Part shown: positions 1 through 8,206 of the stretch, in pieces | Position numbering within the stretch: the stretch's first letter is position 1 | Layout: each line of letters begins with the position of its first letter | Origin: Nocardioides stalactiti | Lineage (GTDB): Bacteria > Actinomycetota > Actinomycetes > Propionibacteriales > Nocardioidaceae | Assembly (NCBI RefSeq): GCF_014180715.1 | Contig: NZ_JACEFC010000031.1 | Location: 1-40,748, forward strand | Reading direction: 5' to 3' | Length of the DNA stretch: 40,748 nt | Translations under genes and position numbers: made by a program | Notes under the pieces: model-generated | What the model was told of the DNA's origin: nothing | Databases searched by the model: none | Seen by the model: the letters and a program-made list of their open reading frames with translations, nothing else

Positions 1-1
1 C

Positions 2-385
2 GCCGAGGTGCCCGCCGCCGACGGACGCCTGGTCGCGCTCCTGGAACCGGGCCCCGAGATCGGTGCGGAGTTCGGCCTCAAGCGCCGCTCGGAGCACTTC
101 GACCGGATCGACCGACTCGGGATCACCGTGCACGTCGGCTGCGCGGTCGAGGAGATCACCGCGGACGGCGTCCACTACGTCCCCGCGCACGGCACGTCGC
201 GGGTCCTCCCCGCCGACGCCGTCGTGCTGGCCGGGACCGTCGAGCCCGACCCCGGGCTCGGCGCGACCCTCACCGCAGCGCTCCCCGGCGTACCGGTGGA
301 GGTCATCGGCGACGCCGCCCTCGGCCTCGGCCTCATCCGCGGTGCCACCGCCGGTGCCGCCCGCGCCGTCCAAGCGATCGGCTGA
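2..385 (+). CDS. FAD/NAD-dependent oxidoreductase, C-terminal part (5' end outside window)
   Basis: The frame is open from the first bases of the window, so this is the last ~127 residues of a longer protein. The pattern fits the C-terminal nucleotide-binding half of the NADH:flavin oxidoreductase / 2,4-dienoyl-CoA reductase (FadH-like) family. An ExGxxIGxExGxxRR stretch is followed by a segment on a reductant-independent inner strand, then LPADAVVLAG (the strand that precedes the FAD-binding turn), and finally VEVIGDAALGLGLIRGATAGAARA, which matches the usual IGDA...A...G...A ending. Such enzymes reduce enoyl or dienoyl substrates using FMN, FAD and an Fe-S cluster, but the N-terminal half that would show those sites is missing. 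The family call is moderate and the substrate unknown. Confidence 0.72.
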   Translation, partial: AEVPAADGRLVALLEPGPEIGAEFGLKRRSEHFDRIDRLGITVHVGCAVEEITADGVHYVPAHGTSRVLPADAVVLAGTVEPDPGLGATLTAALPGVPVEVIGDAALGLGLIRGATAGAARAVQAIG

Positions 386-431
386 GGCTGCGGCGGAATC
401 CGCTGGGTGGAGGCGGTGCCGCTGGGCGACG

Positions 432-920
432 ATGAGCGGCATGCCGACCGAGGGCGAGGTGCAGGCGTGGCTGCGACTCGTCGCGCGCCTCGACGAATGG
501 GCGGTCTCGGCCGTCGCCAGCGGCCTCGTGGAGATCCACGTGACGCTGCCGGATCGTGAGGGCGAGGTCGTGCTCCACCTCTCTCCTCGCGACTGGTCCG
601 GCCTCGCCGGCACGATCTGGGGCAGCGACGACCGCGCGTTCGAGCAGGTCCGCGACGCCCTCGCTGCGCAACCCGACGACCTGGGCCATCTCGTCCACCG
701 GACCTACGCGCTGCACCCGTCGGCCACCCCCGAGCTGCCCGAGGACCCGGAGCAGGCGTGGATCCGCGAGCAGCTCCGCCAGCACCCCGAGGGCTTCGGC
801 ACCTGGTTCGCCTACGGCCGAGACGGCACCATGGAGTTCCCCTTCCCCGAGCCACCGCCGCGCGAGGCCGCCGACGAGCGGACCGACCGCACGCAGGACC
901 CCGACCCCGGCGACTCCTGA
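432..920 (+). CDS. Hypothetical protein, 162 aa
   Basis: I do not recognise a family. The protein is acidic and starts MSGMPTEGEVQAWLRLVARLDEW. An open frame continues upstream to about position 63, but that part overlaps the preceding gene and has shadow-like Ser/Arg/Pro composition, so I chose the ATG at 432 (a second in-frame ATG lies at 441). The middle has alternating hydrophobic strands (VEIHVTLP, GEVVLHLS) and a helical part. The C-terminus from about residue 135 is Pro/Glu/Asp-rich and probably disordered. No signal peptide or membrane segment is visible. It lies 46 nt after the oxidoreductase and may be co-transcribed with it. Confidence 0.6.
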   Translation: MSGMPTEGEVQAWLRLVARLDEWAVSAVASGLVEIHVTLPDREGEVVLHLSPRDWSGLAGTIWGSDDRAFEQVRDALAAQPDDLGHLVHRTYALHPSATPELPEDPEQAWIREQLRQHPEGFGTWFAYGRDGTMEFPFPEPPPREAADERTDRTQDPDPGDS

Positions 921-999
921 GTCACCCCAGCAGGGTGGGTCTCGGGCTGCCGCGGCGTGGGTGCTCGTTGGCGTCCACAGGGCGGTTGTGAGGTCGTTC

Positions 1000-1008
1000 T
1001 TCTCCACA
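1000..1008 (+). other. DnaA-box-like 9-mer upstream of the HNH gene
   Basis: TTCTCCACA differs at one base from the DnaA box TTATCCACA. A related GCGTCCACA lies at 971-979. Both sit in the 140-nt gap before the DUF222/HNH gene. There is no AT-rich unwinding region or box cluster, so this is not an origin; the similarity may be chance. Confidence 0.25.
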
Positions 1009-1060
1009 GGCCAGGGGTGCTTGTTGGGTTGTTGTCGGGGTGCTGGGGTTGGCTGGACTC

Positions 1061-2503
1061 ATGGATCTCGGGACCACTGGCAGCACTCTCGTCGGGCCGG
1101 ACCACCGGTCGACATCGGTGCTGCTCGACCAGCTCGCGGCCGGTGTCGCGGTGCGTCGACGCAGTGAGGTCGAGGAGTTCCAGAACCTGATCGCCTGGGC
1201 CGATGCCAACGTGGTCACCGACCCCGAGGGTGCCGCGACGATCCGCGACTCCTACGTCGACACCGGGATCCCGATCGCCGGCCCGGGCGCACCGTTGGTC
1301 TCCGAGTTCGCGCTCTCCGAGCTGTGCGCGACCCTGGAACGGTCCCTGGACTCCGGCCGCGGCTATGTCGGGAAGGTCATCGAGACCGGCTGGCGACTGC
1401 CCGGGATCCGCGACGCCGTCTACGCCGGGAAGGTCCCGGTCTGGAAGGCCCTCCAGGTCGCCGAACTCACCCGGACCCTGTCGGCCGAAGCAGCCGCGTT
1501 CGTGGACCGCCACCTCGCGTTCGCGCTCACCGGCTGCACCTGGGCCCAGGTCGAACGGCTCGTCACCGAAGCGATCAACCGGTTCGACCCGGACACCGCC
1601 GAAGAACGCCGTCAGGACGCCGCCGACCGCCGCCACTGCACCATCGACCTCAACGGTGGGCACGACGGGGTGGTGGACCAGTGGTCGGTCCTCGACACCG
1701 CCGACGCCCTCGACCTCGAACAAGCCATCGCCCGCCGTGCCGAAGAGCTCCGCCTCTCCGGCTGCGACGAGTCCTTAGACGTACGCCGTTCGATCGCGTT
1801 GGGTGAGATCGCCCGCGGCGACCTCGCCCTGGACCTGGAGATCGTCGACACCACTACCGGTGAGATCACCCGCGTGGTCAAGGGCCGCAAGGTTGAGCTC
1901 TTCGTCCACCTCACCGACGCAGCTCTCGCGGGCGTTGGGAACGTGGGCCGGCTCGGCAACACCACCAACCCGGTGCTTGCCGAGCAGATCCGTACCTGGT
2001 GCGCCAGCGAGGGCACCCAGGTCATCGTCCGCCCCGTGATCGACCTGGCCGAGCACCTCCCGGTCGACTCCTACGAGATCCCCGACCGCCACCGGCTCCA
2101 GGTCACCTTGCGCGACCACACCTGTCGCGCCCCCTGGTGCAACCGCAAAGCCGAACGCTGCGACCTCGACCACGCCGTCCCCCACGCAGACGGCGGACCC
2201 ACCTGCCCCCGCAACCTCGTCCCCCTGTGCCGACGCCACCACCGCGCCAAGACCTTCCACGCCTGGACCTACGACATCCTCAGTCCCGGCGTCTACCTCT
2301 GGACCAGCCTCAACGGCCGCCAGTTCCTCGTCACCGCTTCGGGCACCAGATCCCTCAGCCCACCCGGCCACCCCGACCATCGCCACCCCGAGACGGACGA
2401 ACCACCCTGGGCCGACCCCGGCTTCCCCCACCCGAACGACCACGAACCAGTCGTGGCAGACCCACCACCCCCAGCCACAGCACCCCCGCTCGCTCTCTGC
2501 TGA
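1061..2503 (+). CDS. DUF222 / HNH endonuclease domain protein (13E12-type)
   Basis: The protein is 480 aa from the ATG at 1061; a GTG at 1040 would add seven residues. The N-terminal ~300 residues are the helical DUF222 type (HLAFALTGCTWAQVERLVTEA). An HNH nuclease fold follows at the C-terminus: Cys355 and Cys360 in CRAPWC, the DLDH motif with His371, then NLVPLCRRHH with Cys390 and His393/394. These Cys and His residues are those expected for the metal sites. The last ~60 residues are Pro/His-rich and probably disordered. Related proteins occur in many copies in Nocardioides and mycobacteria, where they are called 13E12 repeat proteins. Their role is unproven; nuclease activity is inferred from intact HNH residues. 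It is isolated from its neighbours. Confidence 0.9.
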   Translation: MDLGTTGSTLVGPDHRSTSVLLDQLAAGVAVRRRSEVEEFQNLIAWADANVVTDPEGAATIRDSYVDTGIPIAGPGAPLVSEFALSELCATLERSLDSGRGYVGKVIETGWRLPGIRDAVYAGKVPVWKALQVAELTRTLSAEAAAFVDRHLAFALTGCTWAQVERLVTEAINRFDPDTAEERRQDAADRRHCTIDLNGGHDGVVDQWSVLDTADALDLEQAIARRAEELRLSGCDESLDVRRSIALGEIARGDLALDLEIVDTTTGEITRVVKGRKVELFVHLTDAALAGVGNVGRLGNTTNPVLAEQIRTWCASEGTQVIVRPVIDLAEHLPVDSYEIPDRHRLQVTLRDHTCRAPWCNRKAERCDLDHAVPHADGGPTCPRNLVPLCRRHHRAKTFHAWTYDILSPGVYLWTSLNGRQFLVTASGTRSLSPPGHPDHRHPETDEPPWADPGFPHPNDHEPVVADPPPPATAPPLALC

Positions 2504-2526
2504 ACTCTGCCCCACCAGCCCGATGA

Positions 2527-2547
2527 CCCCGCGCCCCCCGCGCGGGG
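2527..2547. terminator. GC-rich hairpin after the HNH gene
   Basis: Perfect 7-bp stem CCCCGCG / CGCGGGG with a 7-nt loop, 24 nt after the HNH stop codon. There is no T-tract, so termination is only suggested. A second short hairpin (ATCCGG / CCGGAT, 2617-2633) follows before the GNAT gene. Confidence 0.4.
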
Positions 2548-2668
2548 CCATCGCCATGCCCAGACGCCCTCGCGACCGTCGCCGGCCTCCGCCCGCACAC
2601 GAGCCCTCCCCGGCTGATCCGGCGAAACCGGATTGACCGTCAGCGCCCGGGCACGAGACGTTCACGGC

Positions 2669-3115
2669 ATGGGTTGGCGCATCGAGGGCGGTCCGGACGA
2701 GGGGTTCGAGGAGGCGACGACCGAGGGCCTGGTCGCGCACAACAAGGCGGCGTCCGAGGCTATCCGGGTGCGGTTCGAGCCGGCCAACCTGCCGTCGACG
2801 CCGGTGGCGGCGTACGCGGTCGACGACGACGGGACGCTCCTGGGTGGGTGCATCGGCACCACGGAGGACGTCTGGCAGTGGCTCACGATCGACGTGATGT
2901 GGGTGGACCCCGAGCGCCGGGGTGACGGGATCGGCCGCGACCTCCTCGCAGCGGTCGAGGACGAGGCTCGGGCGCGGGGCTGTCACTGGTCCAAGCTCAA
3001 CACCTGGGAGTTCCAGGCCCCCGACTTCTACGAGCGGTGCGGCTACGTCACCTACGGGCGCGAGGTCGACTACCCGCCCGGCCACACCAACCACCTGATG
3101 CGCAAGGACCTCTGA
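2669..3115 (+). CDS. GNAT family N-acetyltransferase
   Basis: A 148-aa protein from the ATG at 2669 (MGWRIEGGPDEGF). The open frame extends to a TTG at 2633, but that codon lies in a hairpin. The fold signature is complete: an N-terminal substrate arm, the strand WLTIDVMWVDPERRG, then motif A RRGDGIGRDLL, which binds the pyrophosphate of acetyl-CoA, and the C-terminal APDFYERCGYVTYGREVDY typical of the last GNAT strands. It probably transfers an acetyl group from acetyl-CoA to an amine; the acceptor cannot be read from sequence. It appears monocistronic, and converges on the decarboxylase downstream. Confidence 0.88.
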   Translation: MGWRIEGGPDEGFEEATTEGLVAHNKAASEAIRVRFEPANLPSTPVAAYAVDDDGTLLGGCIGTTEDVWQWLTIDVMWVDPERRGDGIGRDLLAAVEDEARARGCHWSKLNTWEFQAPDFYERCGYVTYGREVDYPPGHTNHLMRKDL

Positions 3116-3170
3116 CCGCGCAAGCCGCGGCACGACCCCGCTCCTGGTACGCCGGTGGGCAGGGAGAAGC

Positions 3171-4565
3171 TCACACCGGGTCGGGCAGCAGGGAGAGCAC
3201 CGCCGCGTGCAGGTCCGGCACGGCGGCCTCGTGCTCGGGCTTCATCAGCACCGACCGCAGGACCCGGCCGTTGGCGACGTCGGCCTCGACCCGGTGTCCG
3301 CGCTCCGCCAGCGCGGCGCCGGTGACGGTGTAGGTCGCCAGGTGGAGCGACTCGTCGGGCGGGAGCGCCATCCCGCGGGCCAGCACCGCGGCGCTCGCGG
3401 CGTCGACCTCCGACAGCCGGCCGCGCGCCGGCAGGTAGGTGAGGATGTCGAGCGCCGGTGGCTGGTAGAGGTCGAGCGCGTCGCTGTCCTCGACGAGCGC
3501 GGCCCAGGCGAGCGCCGCGCGCCGACCGGGGCGGAGCACGGAACCGAGACCGTCCGGGGTCAACGGCAGCAGCCGCAGGGTGAGCCACAGCGCCGCGGCC
3601 GCCGCACCGGCCCGGGAGCACTCGAGCGAGATCTCCCCCAGGTGCAGCTCGTCGGAGGTGAAGTACGTGTACGGCGAGTCGTGCAGGTAGTGGCCCGCCA
3701 CCCCCGGGTCCCGGAACAGCACCGCACCGCAGCCGTAGGGCTGGAGGCCGTGCTTGTGGGGATCGATGACGACCGAGTCGCAACCGGCGATCGCCGCGAA
3801 CGGCGCGGCGGCGACCCCGCCCGGGGTGTCGTCGGCGATCAGCCGGAAGAAGCCGCCGTACGCCGCGTCGACGTGGACCCGGACGCCGTGCTGCCGGGCG
3901 ATCGCGAGGATCTCGTGGACGGGGTCGACGGCGCCGAGCCCGGTGGTGCCGGTGGTCGCCACGACCGTGCCGACCCGACCGGACGCGAGCAGGGCCTCCA
4001 GCGCGCCGACATCCATCGCACCGGACGGCGTCGTCGGTACGCCGAGCGCCTCGACGCCGAGGACGTGCGCCATCCGTGCGTGGGTGTAGTGGGCGTCGGC
4101 GCTGTGGGCGATCGCCTTGCCGGGGTGGGTCTCCCGGGCCACGAAGAGCGCCTCGAGGTTGGCGATCGTGCCGCTGCTCGTCAGGTGGCCGAGGTGAGCG
4201 TCCCGGAAGCCGAACATCGCCGCGAGCTGGGCGACCACCTCCTTCTCCATGGCGGCCGTGGCCGGCCCGCCGTCGAGCGCGTGGTTGTTGGGGTTGACGA
4301 GCATCGCGGTCAGGTAGCCGATCACGGCCGCGGGGTGCGGAGGCTTGAGCATCTGGCCGGCGTAGCGCGGGTGGTGGAACGGGTAGTTGTCGCGGAGCCG
4401 GCTGCGCAGGCTCGCCGTGGCGGCCTCGAGCGCGGCCGGGTCGACCTCGAGTGCTGGGTGGGTGGCGAACCCGCCGTACTCCCCCATCCAGGCGGCCATC
4501 TCCTCGACGGCGACGGCGAGCTGTCGGCCCAGGTCAGCCGCGCCCGCGGGCATCCCCTTCAACAT
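3171..4565 (-). CDS. Pyridoxal-phosphate-dependent group II amino acid decarboxylase
   Basis: A 464-aa protein with the complete group II (glutamate/tyrosine/aromatic-type) decarboxylase pattern. SSGTIANLEAL (about 130-140) binds the PLP phosphate. HVDAAYGGFF carries Asp233, which pairs with the PLP ring nitrogen. VIDPHKHG carries the Schiff-base Lys271. The N-terminal YPFHHPRYAGQM and NPNNHALDGG are the usual substrate-loop and dimer segments. The substrate cannot be assigned. I chose the ATG at 4565 because the frame upstream overlaps the divergent gene; an ATG at 4553 is possible. On this strand TACTGT sits 8 nt before the ATG, so the mRNA may be leaderless. It is divergent from the PhaC-like gene with an inverted repeat between. 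Confidence 0.87.
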   Translation of the reverse strand: MLKGMPAGAADLGRQLAVAVEEMAAWMGEYGGFATHPALEVDPAALEAATASLRSRLRDNYPFHHPRYAGQMLKPPHPAAVIGYLTAMLVNPNNHALDGGPATAAMEKEVVAQLAAMFGFRDAHLGHLTSSGTIANLEALFVARETHPGKAIAHSADAHYTHARMAHVLGVEALGVPTTPSGAMDVGALEALLASGRVGTVVATTGTTGLGAVDPVHEILAIARQHGVRVHVDAAYGGFFRLIADDTPGGVAAAPFAAIAGCDSVVIDPHKHGLQPYGCGAVLFRDPGVAGHYLHDSPYTYFTSDELHLGEISLECSRAGAAAAALWLTLRLLPLTPDGLGSVLRPGRRAALAWAALVEDSDALDLYQPPALDILTYLPARGRLSEVDAASAAVLARGMALPPDESLHLATYTVTGAALAERGHRVEADVANGRVLRSVLMKPEHEAAVPDLHAAVLSLLPDPV

Positions 4566-4572
4566 GGACCCA

Positions 4573-4599
4573 GACAGTAGCCAGGTGCGCCAGACTGTC
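4573..4599. promoter_or_regulatory. Inverted repeat over the decarboxylase promoter
   Basis: GACAGT (4573-4578) and ACTGTC (4594-4599) form an inverted repeat with a 15-nt spacer between the divergent decarboxylase and PhaC-like genes. On the minus strand it covers a candidate -10 TACTGT and the upstream part of the promoter. The left half, GACAGTAG, matches the start of the operators near 8179 and 16412. Confidence 0.4.
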
Positions 4600-4629
4600 G
4601 CCCTCCCCTGCTGCTCCCCGAGGTGACCG

Positions 4630-5748
4630 ATGACGCAAGAAGTCCGCAAGCACCGCGTGCTCGACCCGAAGCGACCGATGGCCGTCCGCCGGCAGTCGGT
4701 GGTGAACCTGTGGGACTTCCTGGTGAAGGGCGGGATCGCCGACACGACGCGGACTCCCTCGGAGGTGATCGACACCGGCCGCACCCGTGAGCTGCACCGC
4801 TACACGAAGGCGAAGGGCGTCCGGTCCAAGGGACTGCCGGTCCTGCTGGTTCCGCCGTTGGGCGCACAGGCGTCCTGCTTCGACCTGCGCCGCGGGTTGT
4901 CGCTGGCCGAGGACTTCGTGAGCAAGGGGCGGCCGACCTACCTGGTCGACTACGGCCCGCTCAAGGGCGCGGACGCGAAGGTCGGCATCGAGCACTTCGT
5001 CAACGACGTGCTGCCGCCGGCGATCCGCAGGGTCTCCGAGGACACGGGCGGCAAGGACGTCCACCTGGTCGGCTGGTGCATGGGCGGCCTGCTGTCCCTC
5101 GGCACCACGTCGATCTACGACGACCTGCCGATCCGGTCGGTGGCGATGGTGGCCAGCCCCTTCGACACCTCCAAGATCCCGACCCTCGCGCCGATCCGCG
5201 CGATCGGGCGGCTGACCGACGGCCGGATCGTCGGGACCGCCCTCAAGGCAGCGGGGTCGGTGCCGGCGCCGCTGGTGAGCATCGGCTTCAAGGCGACCGC
5301 GCTGCCGACGTACCTCAAGAAGCCGCGGACCCTCTGGAGCCGCCGCGAGGACCGGGAGTTCCTCGGCCAGATCCAGGCGGTCGACGGGATCATGAACAAC
5401 ATGCTCGCCTACCCCGGCCGGGCGACCCTGCAGGTCTATCAGCGGATGGCGCTGCGCAACGAGCTCGCGACCGGCCGGGTCCAGGGCCCGACCCACCTCA
5501 TCGACCTGGCGAGGGTGACGGTCCCGGTGATGAACATCGCCGGCGCGACCGACGTCCTGGTCCCCCAGGCCGCGGCCCACCACGTCGGCAGCCTTCTCAC
5601 GGGCTCGCCGGACGTCCGGCTCCCACTGGCTCCCGGTGGGCACCTCGGCGTGCTGACGGGGACCAAGGCTCCGGAGACCACCTGGGTCGAGATCCAGTCG
5701 TTCCTCGCCGACCACGACCGGAGGCGCGCCCGACCCGCGAGCACGTAG
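4630..5748 (+). CDS. PhaC-like Cys-nucleophile alpha/beta hydrolase (polyhydroxyalkanoate synthase family)
   Basis: A 372-aa protein. The nucleophile elbow is GWCMGG with Cys150 in place of Ser, the hallmark of PHA synthases, which polymerise hydroxyacyl-CoAs through a Cys thioester. The other triad members fit AGATDVLVP (Asp308) and APGGHLGVLTG (His338). VLLVPPLGAQ and TYLVDYGPLKG match the strands and loop before the elbow. Its length fits class III PhaC subunits (~350-370 aa) better than class I. No phaA, phaB, phaE or phasin gene is adjacent, so polymer synthesis is not certain; a thioesterase or hydrolase role is possible. An SD-like GAGGTGA precedes the ATG. Confidence 0.75.
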   Translation: MTQEVRKHRVLDPKRPMAVRRQSVVNLWDFLVKGGIADTTRTPSEVIDTGRTRELHRYTKAKGVRSKGLPVLLVPPLGAQASCFDLRRGLSLAEDFVSKGRPTYLVDYGPLKGADAKVGIEHFVNDVLPPAIRRVSEDTGGKDVHLVGWCMGGLLSLGTTSIYDDLPIRSVAMVASPFDTSKIPTLAPIRAIGRLTDGRIVGTALKAAGSVPAPLVSIGFKATALPTYLKKPRTLWSRREDREFLGQIQAVDGIMNNMLAYPGRATLQVYQRMALRNELATGRVQGPTHLIDLARVTVPVMNIAGATDVLVPQAAAHHVGSLLTGSPDVRLPLAPGGHLGVLTGTKAPETTWVEIQSFLADHDRRRARPAST

Positions 5749-5784
5749 GTCGACTTTCCCTATCAGCGTGGTTGTATTTGCCTC

Positions 5785-7173
5785 GTGACCGCGAGCCCGA
5801 ACCCGCTGCCGGCCCATCCGACCGGCGGCGACGTGATCCCGCTCGGCGAGGCCACCCGCGCCTGGTTCGCCATCTCGCTGCAGACGTTCGGCGGGCCGGC
5901 GGGGCAGATCGCCGTCATGCAGCACAAGCTCGTCGACGAGAAGCGCTGGATCGGGCAGCAGCGGTTCCTCCACGCGCTCAACTACTGCACCCTGCTCCCG
6001 GGGCCAGAGGCGCAGCAGCTCGCGATCTACACCGGCTGGCTCCTCAACGGCACCCGCGGCGGCCTCATCGCCGGCAGCCTGTTCGTGCTGCCGGGCGTGG
6101 TGGCCCTGCTCGCGCTCTCGGCGATCTACGTCCGGTTCGGCGGCACCGGGGCCGTCACGGCGATCTTCGCCGGGCTCGCGCCGGCCGTCATCGCGATCGT
6201 CGTGGGTGCGGTCCACAAGATCTCCAAGCGCGCGCTCAACCACACCGCGCTCATCACGATCGCGGTCGGCGCCTTCGTCGCCCTCACCCTCTTCGCGGTC
6301 CCGTTCCCGTTGGTCGTGCTCGCCTCGGCGATCGTCGGCTGGCTCCTCGGTCGCCTCGTCCCCGACCTCGGCAAGGGCGGCGGCCACGCCGCCAAGGACG
6401 ACGGCCCGCCTCCCCTCATCAGCGACGACGCGCTCCACCACGAGCTGCCCTCGAAGCGACGGTCGTTCGCGATCGTCGCCATCGCCGGCGTCCTGTGGTT
6501 CGCGCCGGTGGCCGCGTTCGCCGCCTTCGTCTCCTCCACCCCGGTCTTCGTCGACCAGGGCCTGTTCTTCTCCGGCGCAGCCGTCGTGACCTTCGGCGGC
6601 GCCTACGCCGTGCTGTCGTACGTCGCCCAGCAGGCGGTCGAGGTCTACGGCTGGCTCGCGCCCGGCGAGATGGTGCGGGGCCTCGCGCTGGCGGAGACGA
6701 CGCCGGGTCCGCTCATCATGGTCGTGCAGTTCGTCGCCTTCGTCGGCGCCTACCGCAACCCCGGCAGCTTCGACCCGTGGGTCGCGGCGGTCCTCGCCTC
6801 GCTCCTCGTCACCTGGGTGACGTTCGTGCCGTGCTTCCTGTTCGTGCTGCTCGGGGCGCCGTACGTCGAGCGACTGCGCCACAACCGCCACCTCAGCAGC
6901 GCCCTCACCGGCGTGACCGCCGCCGTCGTCGGCGTCATCGCCAACCTTGCGGTGTTCTTCGCGTTGCACACGCTCTTCGACCGGTCCCGGGAGGTCGGCG
7001 ACGGGCCGGTCGATCTCGACGTCCCGGTGCTCTCCTCCTGGGACCCGCTCGCGTTCGGGATCACCGGGATCGCCCTGCTGGCGATCTTCTGGCGCGGCTG
7101 GAGCCCGCTGAGGACGCTCGGGCTGTGCGCTGCCCTCGGCGTCGTGGGCTACGCGCTCGGGCTCGCCTCGTAG
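5785..7173 (+). CDS. chrA: Chromate transporter ChrA
   Basis: A 462-aa polytopic membrane protein of the long-chain CHR family with two homologous halves. The N-terminal half has the signature FGGPAGQIAVMQ (residues 35-46) and LPGPEAQQLAIYTGW. The C-terminal half repeats it as VTFGGAYAVL and AETTPGPLIM. A soluble charged linker of about 30 residues (KDDGPPPLISDD) separates them. These proteins export chromate and confer resistance; sulfate transport has been suggested for some. No chrB or chrC regulator is near. The start is a GTG with little SD evidence. Its 3' end overlaps the convergent quinone oxidoreductase gene by 25 bp. Confidence 0.93.
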   Translation: MTASPNPLPAHPTGGDVIPLGEATRAWFAISLQTFGGPAGQIAVMQHKLVDEKRWIGQQRFLHALNYCTLLPGPEAQQLAIYTGWLLNGTRGGLIAGSLFVLPGVVALLALSAIYVRFGGTGAVTAIFAGLAPAVIAIVVGAVHKISKRALNHTALITIAVGAFVALTLFAVPFPLVVLASAIVGWLLGRLVPDLGKGGGHAAKDDGPPPLISDDALHHELPSKRRSFAIVAIAGVLWFAPVAAFAAFVSSTPVFVDQGLFFSGAAVVTFGGAYAVLSYVAQQAVEVYGWLAPGEMVRGLALAETTPGPLIMVVQFVAFVGAYRNPGSFDPWVAAVLASLLVTWVTFVPCFLFVLLGAPYVERLRHNRHLSSALTGVTAAVVGVIANLAVFFALHTLFDRSREVGDGPVDLDVPVLSSWDPLAFGITGIALLAIFWRGWSPLRTLGLCAALGVVGYALGLAS

Positions 7174-8144
7174 ACGACCCGGCCGACGGTGGTGCCGTCG
7201 GCGAGCCGCTGGACACCGTCGGCGGCGCCCGCGAGCGGCAGCCGCTCGCTGACGAGCGGCGCCACGAGGCCCTGCGTCGCCAGGTCCGTGAGCGCCCGGT
7301 GGCACTCCTGCACCGCCGGCGGGTCGAAGAGGTTGTACATGCCCCAGTGCAGCCCGACGATCGAGTAGTTCTTGATGAGCGCGTGGTTGAGCGCGGCCGA
7401 CTGGATGTCACCACCGGCGAAGCCGATGATGAGGATCCTGCCCTCCCACGCGATGCACTTGGTGGAGCGGGTGTAGGTCTCGCCGCCGACCGGGTCGTAG
7501 ACGACGTCGGCACCACGGCCGTCGGTCTCGGCCTTCACGACCGCGACGAAGTCCTGCTCGTGCCGGTCGACCACGACGTCCGCGCCGAGCCGCCGCGCGA
7601 CCTCGGCCTTGTCGGGACCGCCCACGACGCCGATGACCCTTGCGCCGGCCGCCTTGCCGAGCTGGATCGCGGCGCTCCCGACGCCACCGGCGGCGGCGTG
7701 GACGAGGAGCGTCTCCCCCTCCTGGATCGCGGCCCGGCGGTGGAGGCCGAACCACCCGGTCTGGTAGCCGATGTAGAGGCTGGACGCCTGCGCGTCGTCG
7801 AGCGAGTCGGGCGCGGGGAAGGTCATCGGCTCGTCCATGAGGGCGAGCTCGGCGAAGCCGCCGTACGGCATGGTGCTGGCGCCGACGACGCGGTCGCCGA
7901 CCGCGAACCGGGTGACCTCCGACCCCAGGGCCACGACCTCGCCGCAGAGCTCGACGCCCGGCGTGAACGGCAGGTCGGGCTTGACCTGGTAGAGCCCGCG
8001 GCACATGAGCACGTCGGGGAAGTTCGCCGGAGTCGCGAGGACCCGTACGACGACCTGGTGCGGCCCCGGCTCCGGCTCGGCGACCTCGACCAGCTGCATC
8101 ACCTGCGCCGGCTCACCGAGCTCAGCGACCTGCCATGCCTTCAT
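7149..8144 (-). CDS. NADPH:quinone oxidoreductase family (zinc-free MDR) protein
   Basis: A 331-aa medium-chain dehydrogenase/reductase starting MKAWQVAELGEPAQVM. The N-terminal GroES-like domain has LATPANFPDVLMCRGLYQ and TPGVELCGEVVALG. The Rossmann domain has HAAAGGVGSAAIQLGKAAGARVIGV (about residues 143-168) for NADPH. The four structural-zinc cysteines are absent, as in the quinone oxidoreductase (Qor) and NDMA-like subgroups. Such enzymes reduce quinones or activated enones with NADPH. The ATG at 8144 was chosen because the 25 residues upstream are not conserved in type and run over the operator at 8179. It is divergent from the alpha/beta hydrolase at 8207. Confidence 0.85.
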   Translation of the reverse strand: MKAWQVAELGEPAQVMQLVEVAEPEPGPHQVVVRVLATPANFPDVLMCRGLYQVKPDLPFTPGVELCGEVVALGSEVTRFAVGDRVVGASTMPYGGFAELALMDEPMTFPAPDSLDDAQASSLYIGYQTGWFGLHRRAAIQEGETLLVHAAAGGVGSAAIQLGKAAGARVIGVVGGPDKAEVARRLGADVVVDRHEQDFVAVVKAETDGRGADVVYDPVGGETYTRSTKCIAWEGRILIIGFAGGDIQSAALNHALIKNYSIVGLHWGMYNLFDPPAVQECHRALTDLATQGLVAPLVSERLPLAGAADGVQRLADGTTVGRVVYEASPSA

Positions 8145-8178
8145 CTGCACCTCTTCGTCGACGGGGTGGCTTCCCACC

Positions 8179-8196
8179 GTGACAGTAGTACTGGCA
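8179..8196. promoter_or_regulatory. GTGACAGTAG-type operator
   Basis: GTGACAGTAGTACTGGCA lies between divergent genes, 10 nt before the ATG at 8207 and 34 nt before the ATG at 8144. It matches the tandem operators at 16412-16442, sharing the 16-mer core CGTGACAGTAG plus ACTG. On the minus strand it includes the -10-like TACTGT. It is probably a TetR-family binding site controlling both genes. Confidence 0.6.
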
Positions 8197-8206
8197 AGGT
8201 TCAGCC

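Noticed and set aside
1000..1008. Possible replication origin from DnaA-box-like words
   Set aside because: Only two imperfect words, no AT-rich region, and no dnaA, dnaN or parAB genes nearby.
4534..7305. A 923-aa minus-strand open frame antisense to the PhaC-like and chrA genes
   Set aside because: Low-complexity Arg/Glu/Asp sequence and no start signal; it mirrors the codon bias of the real genes.
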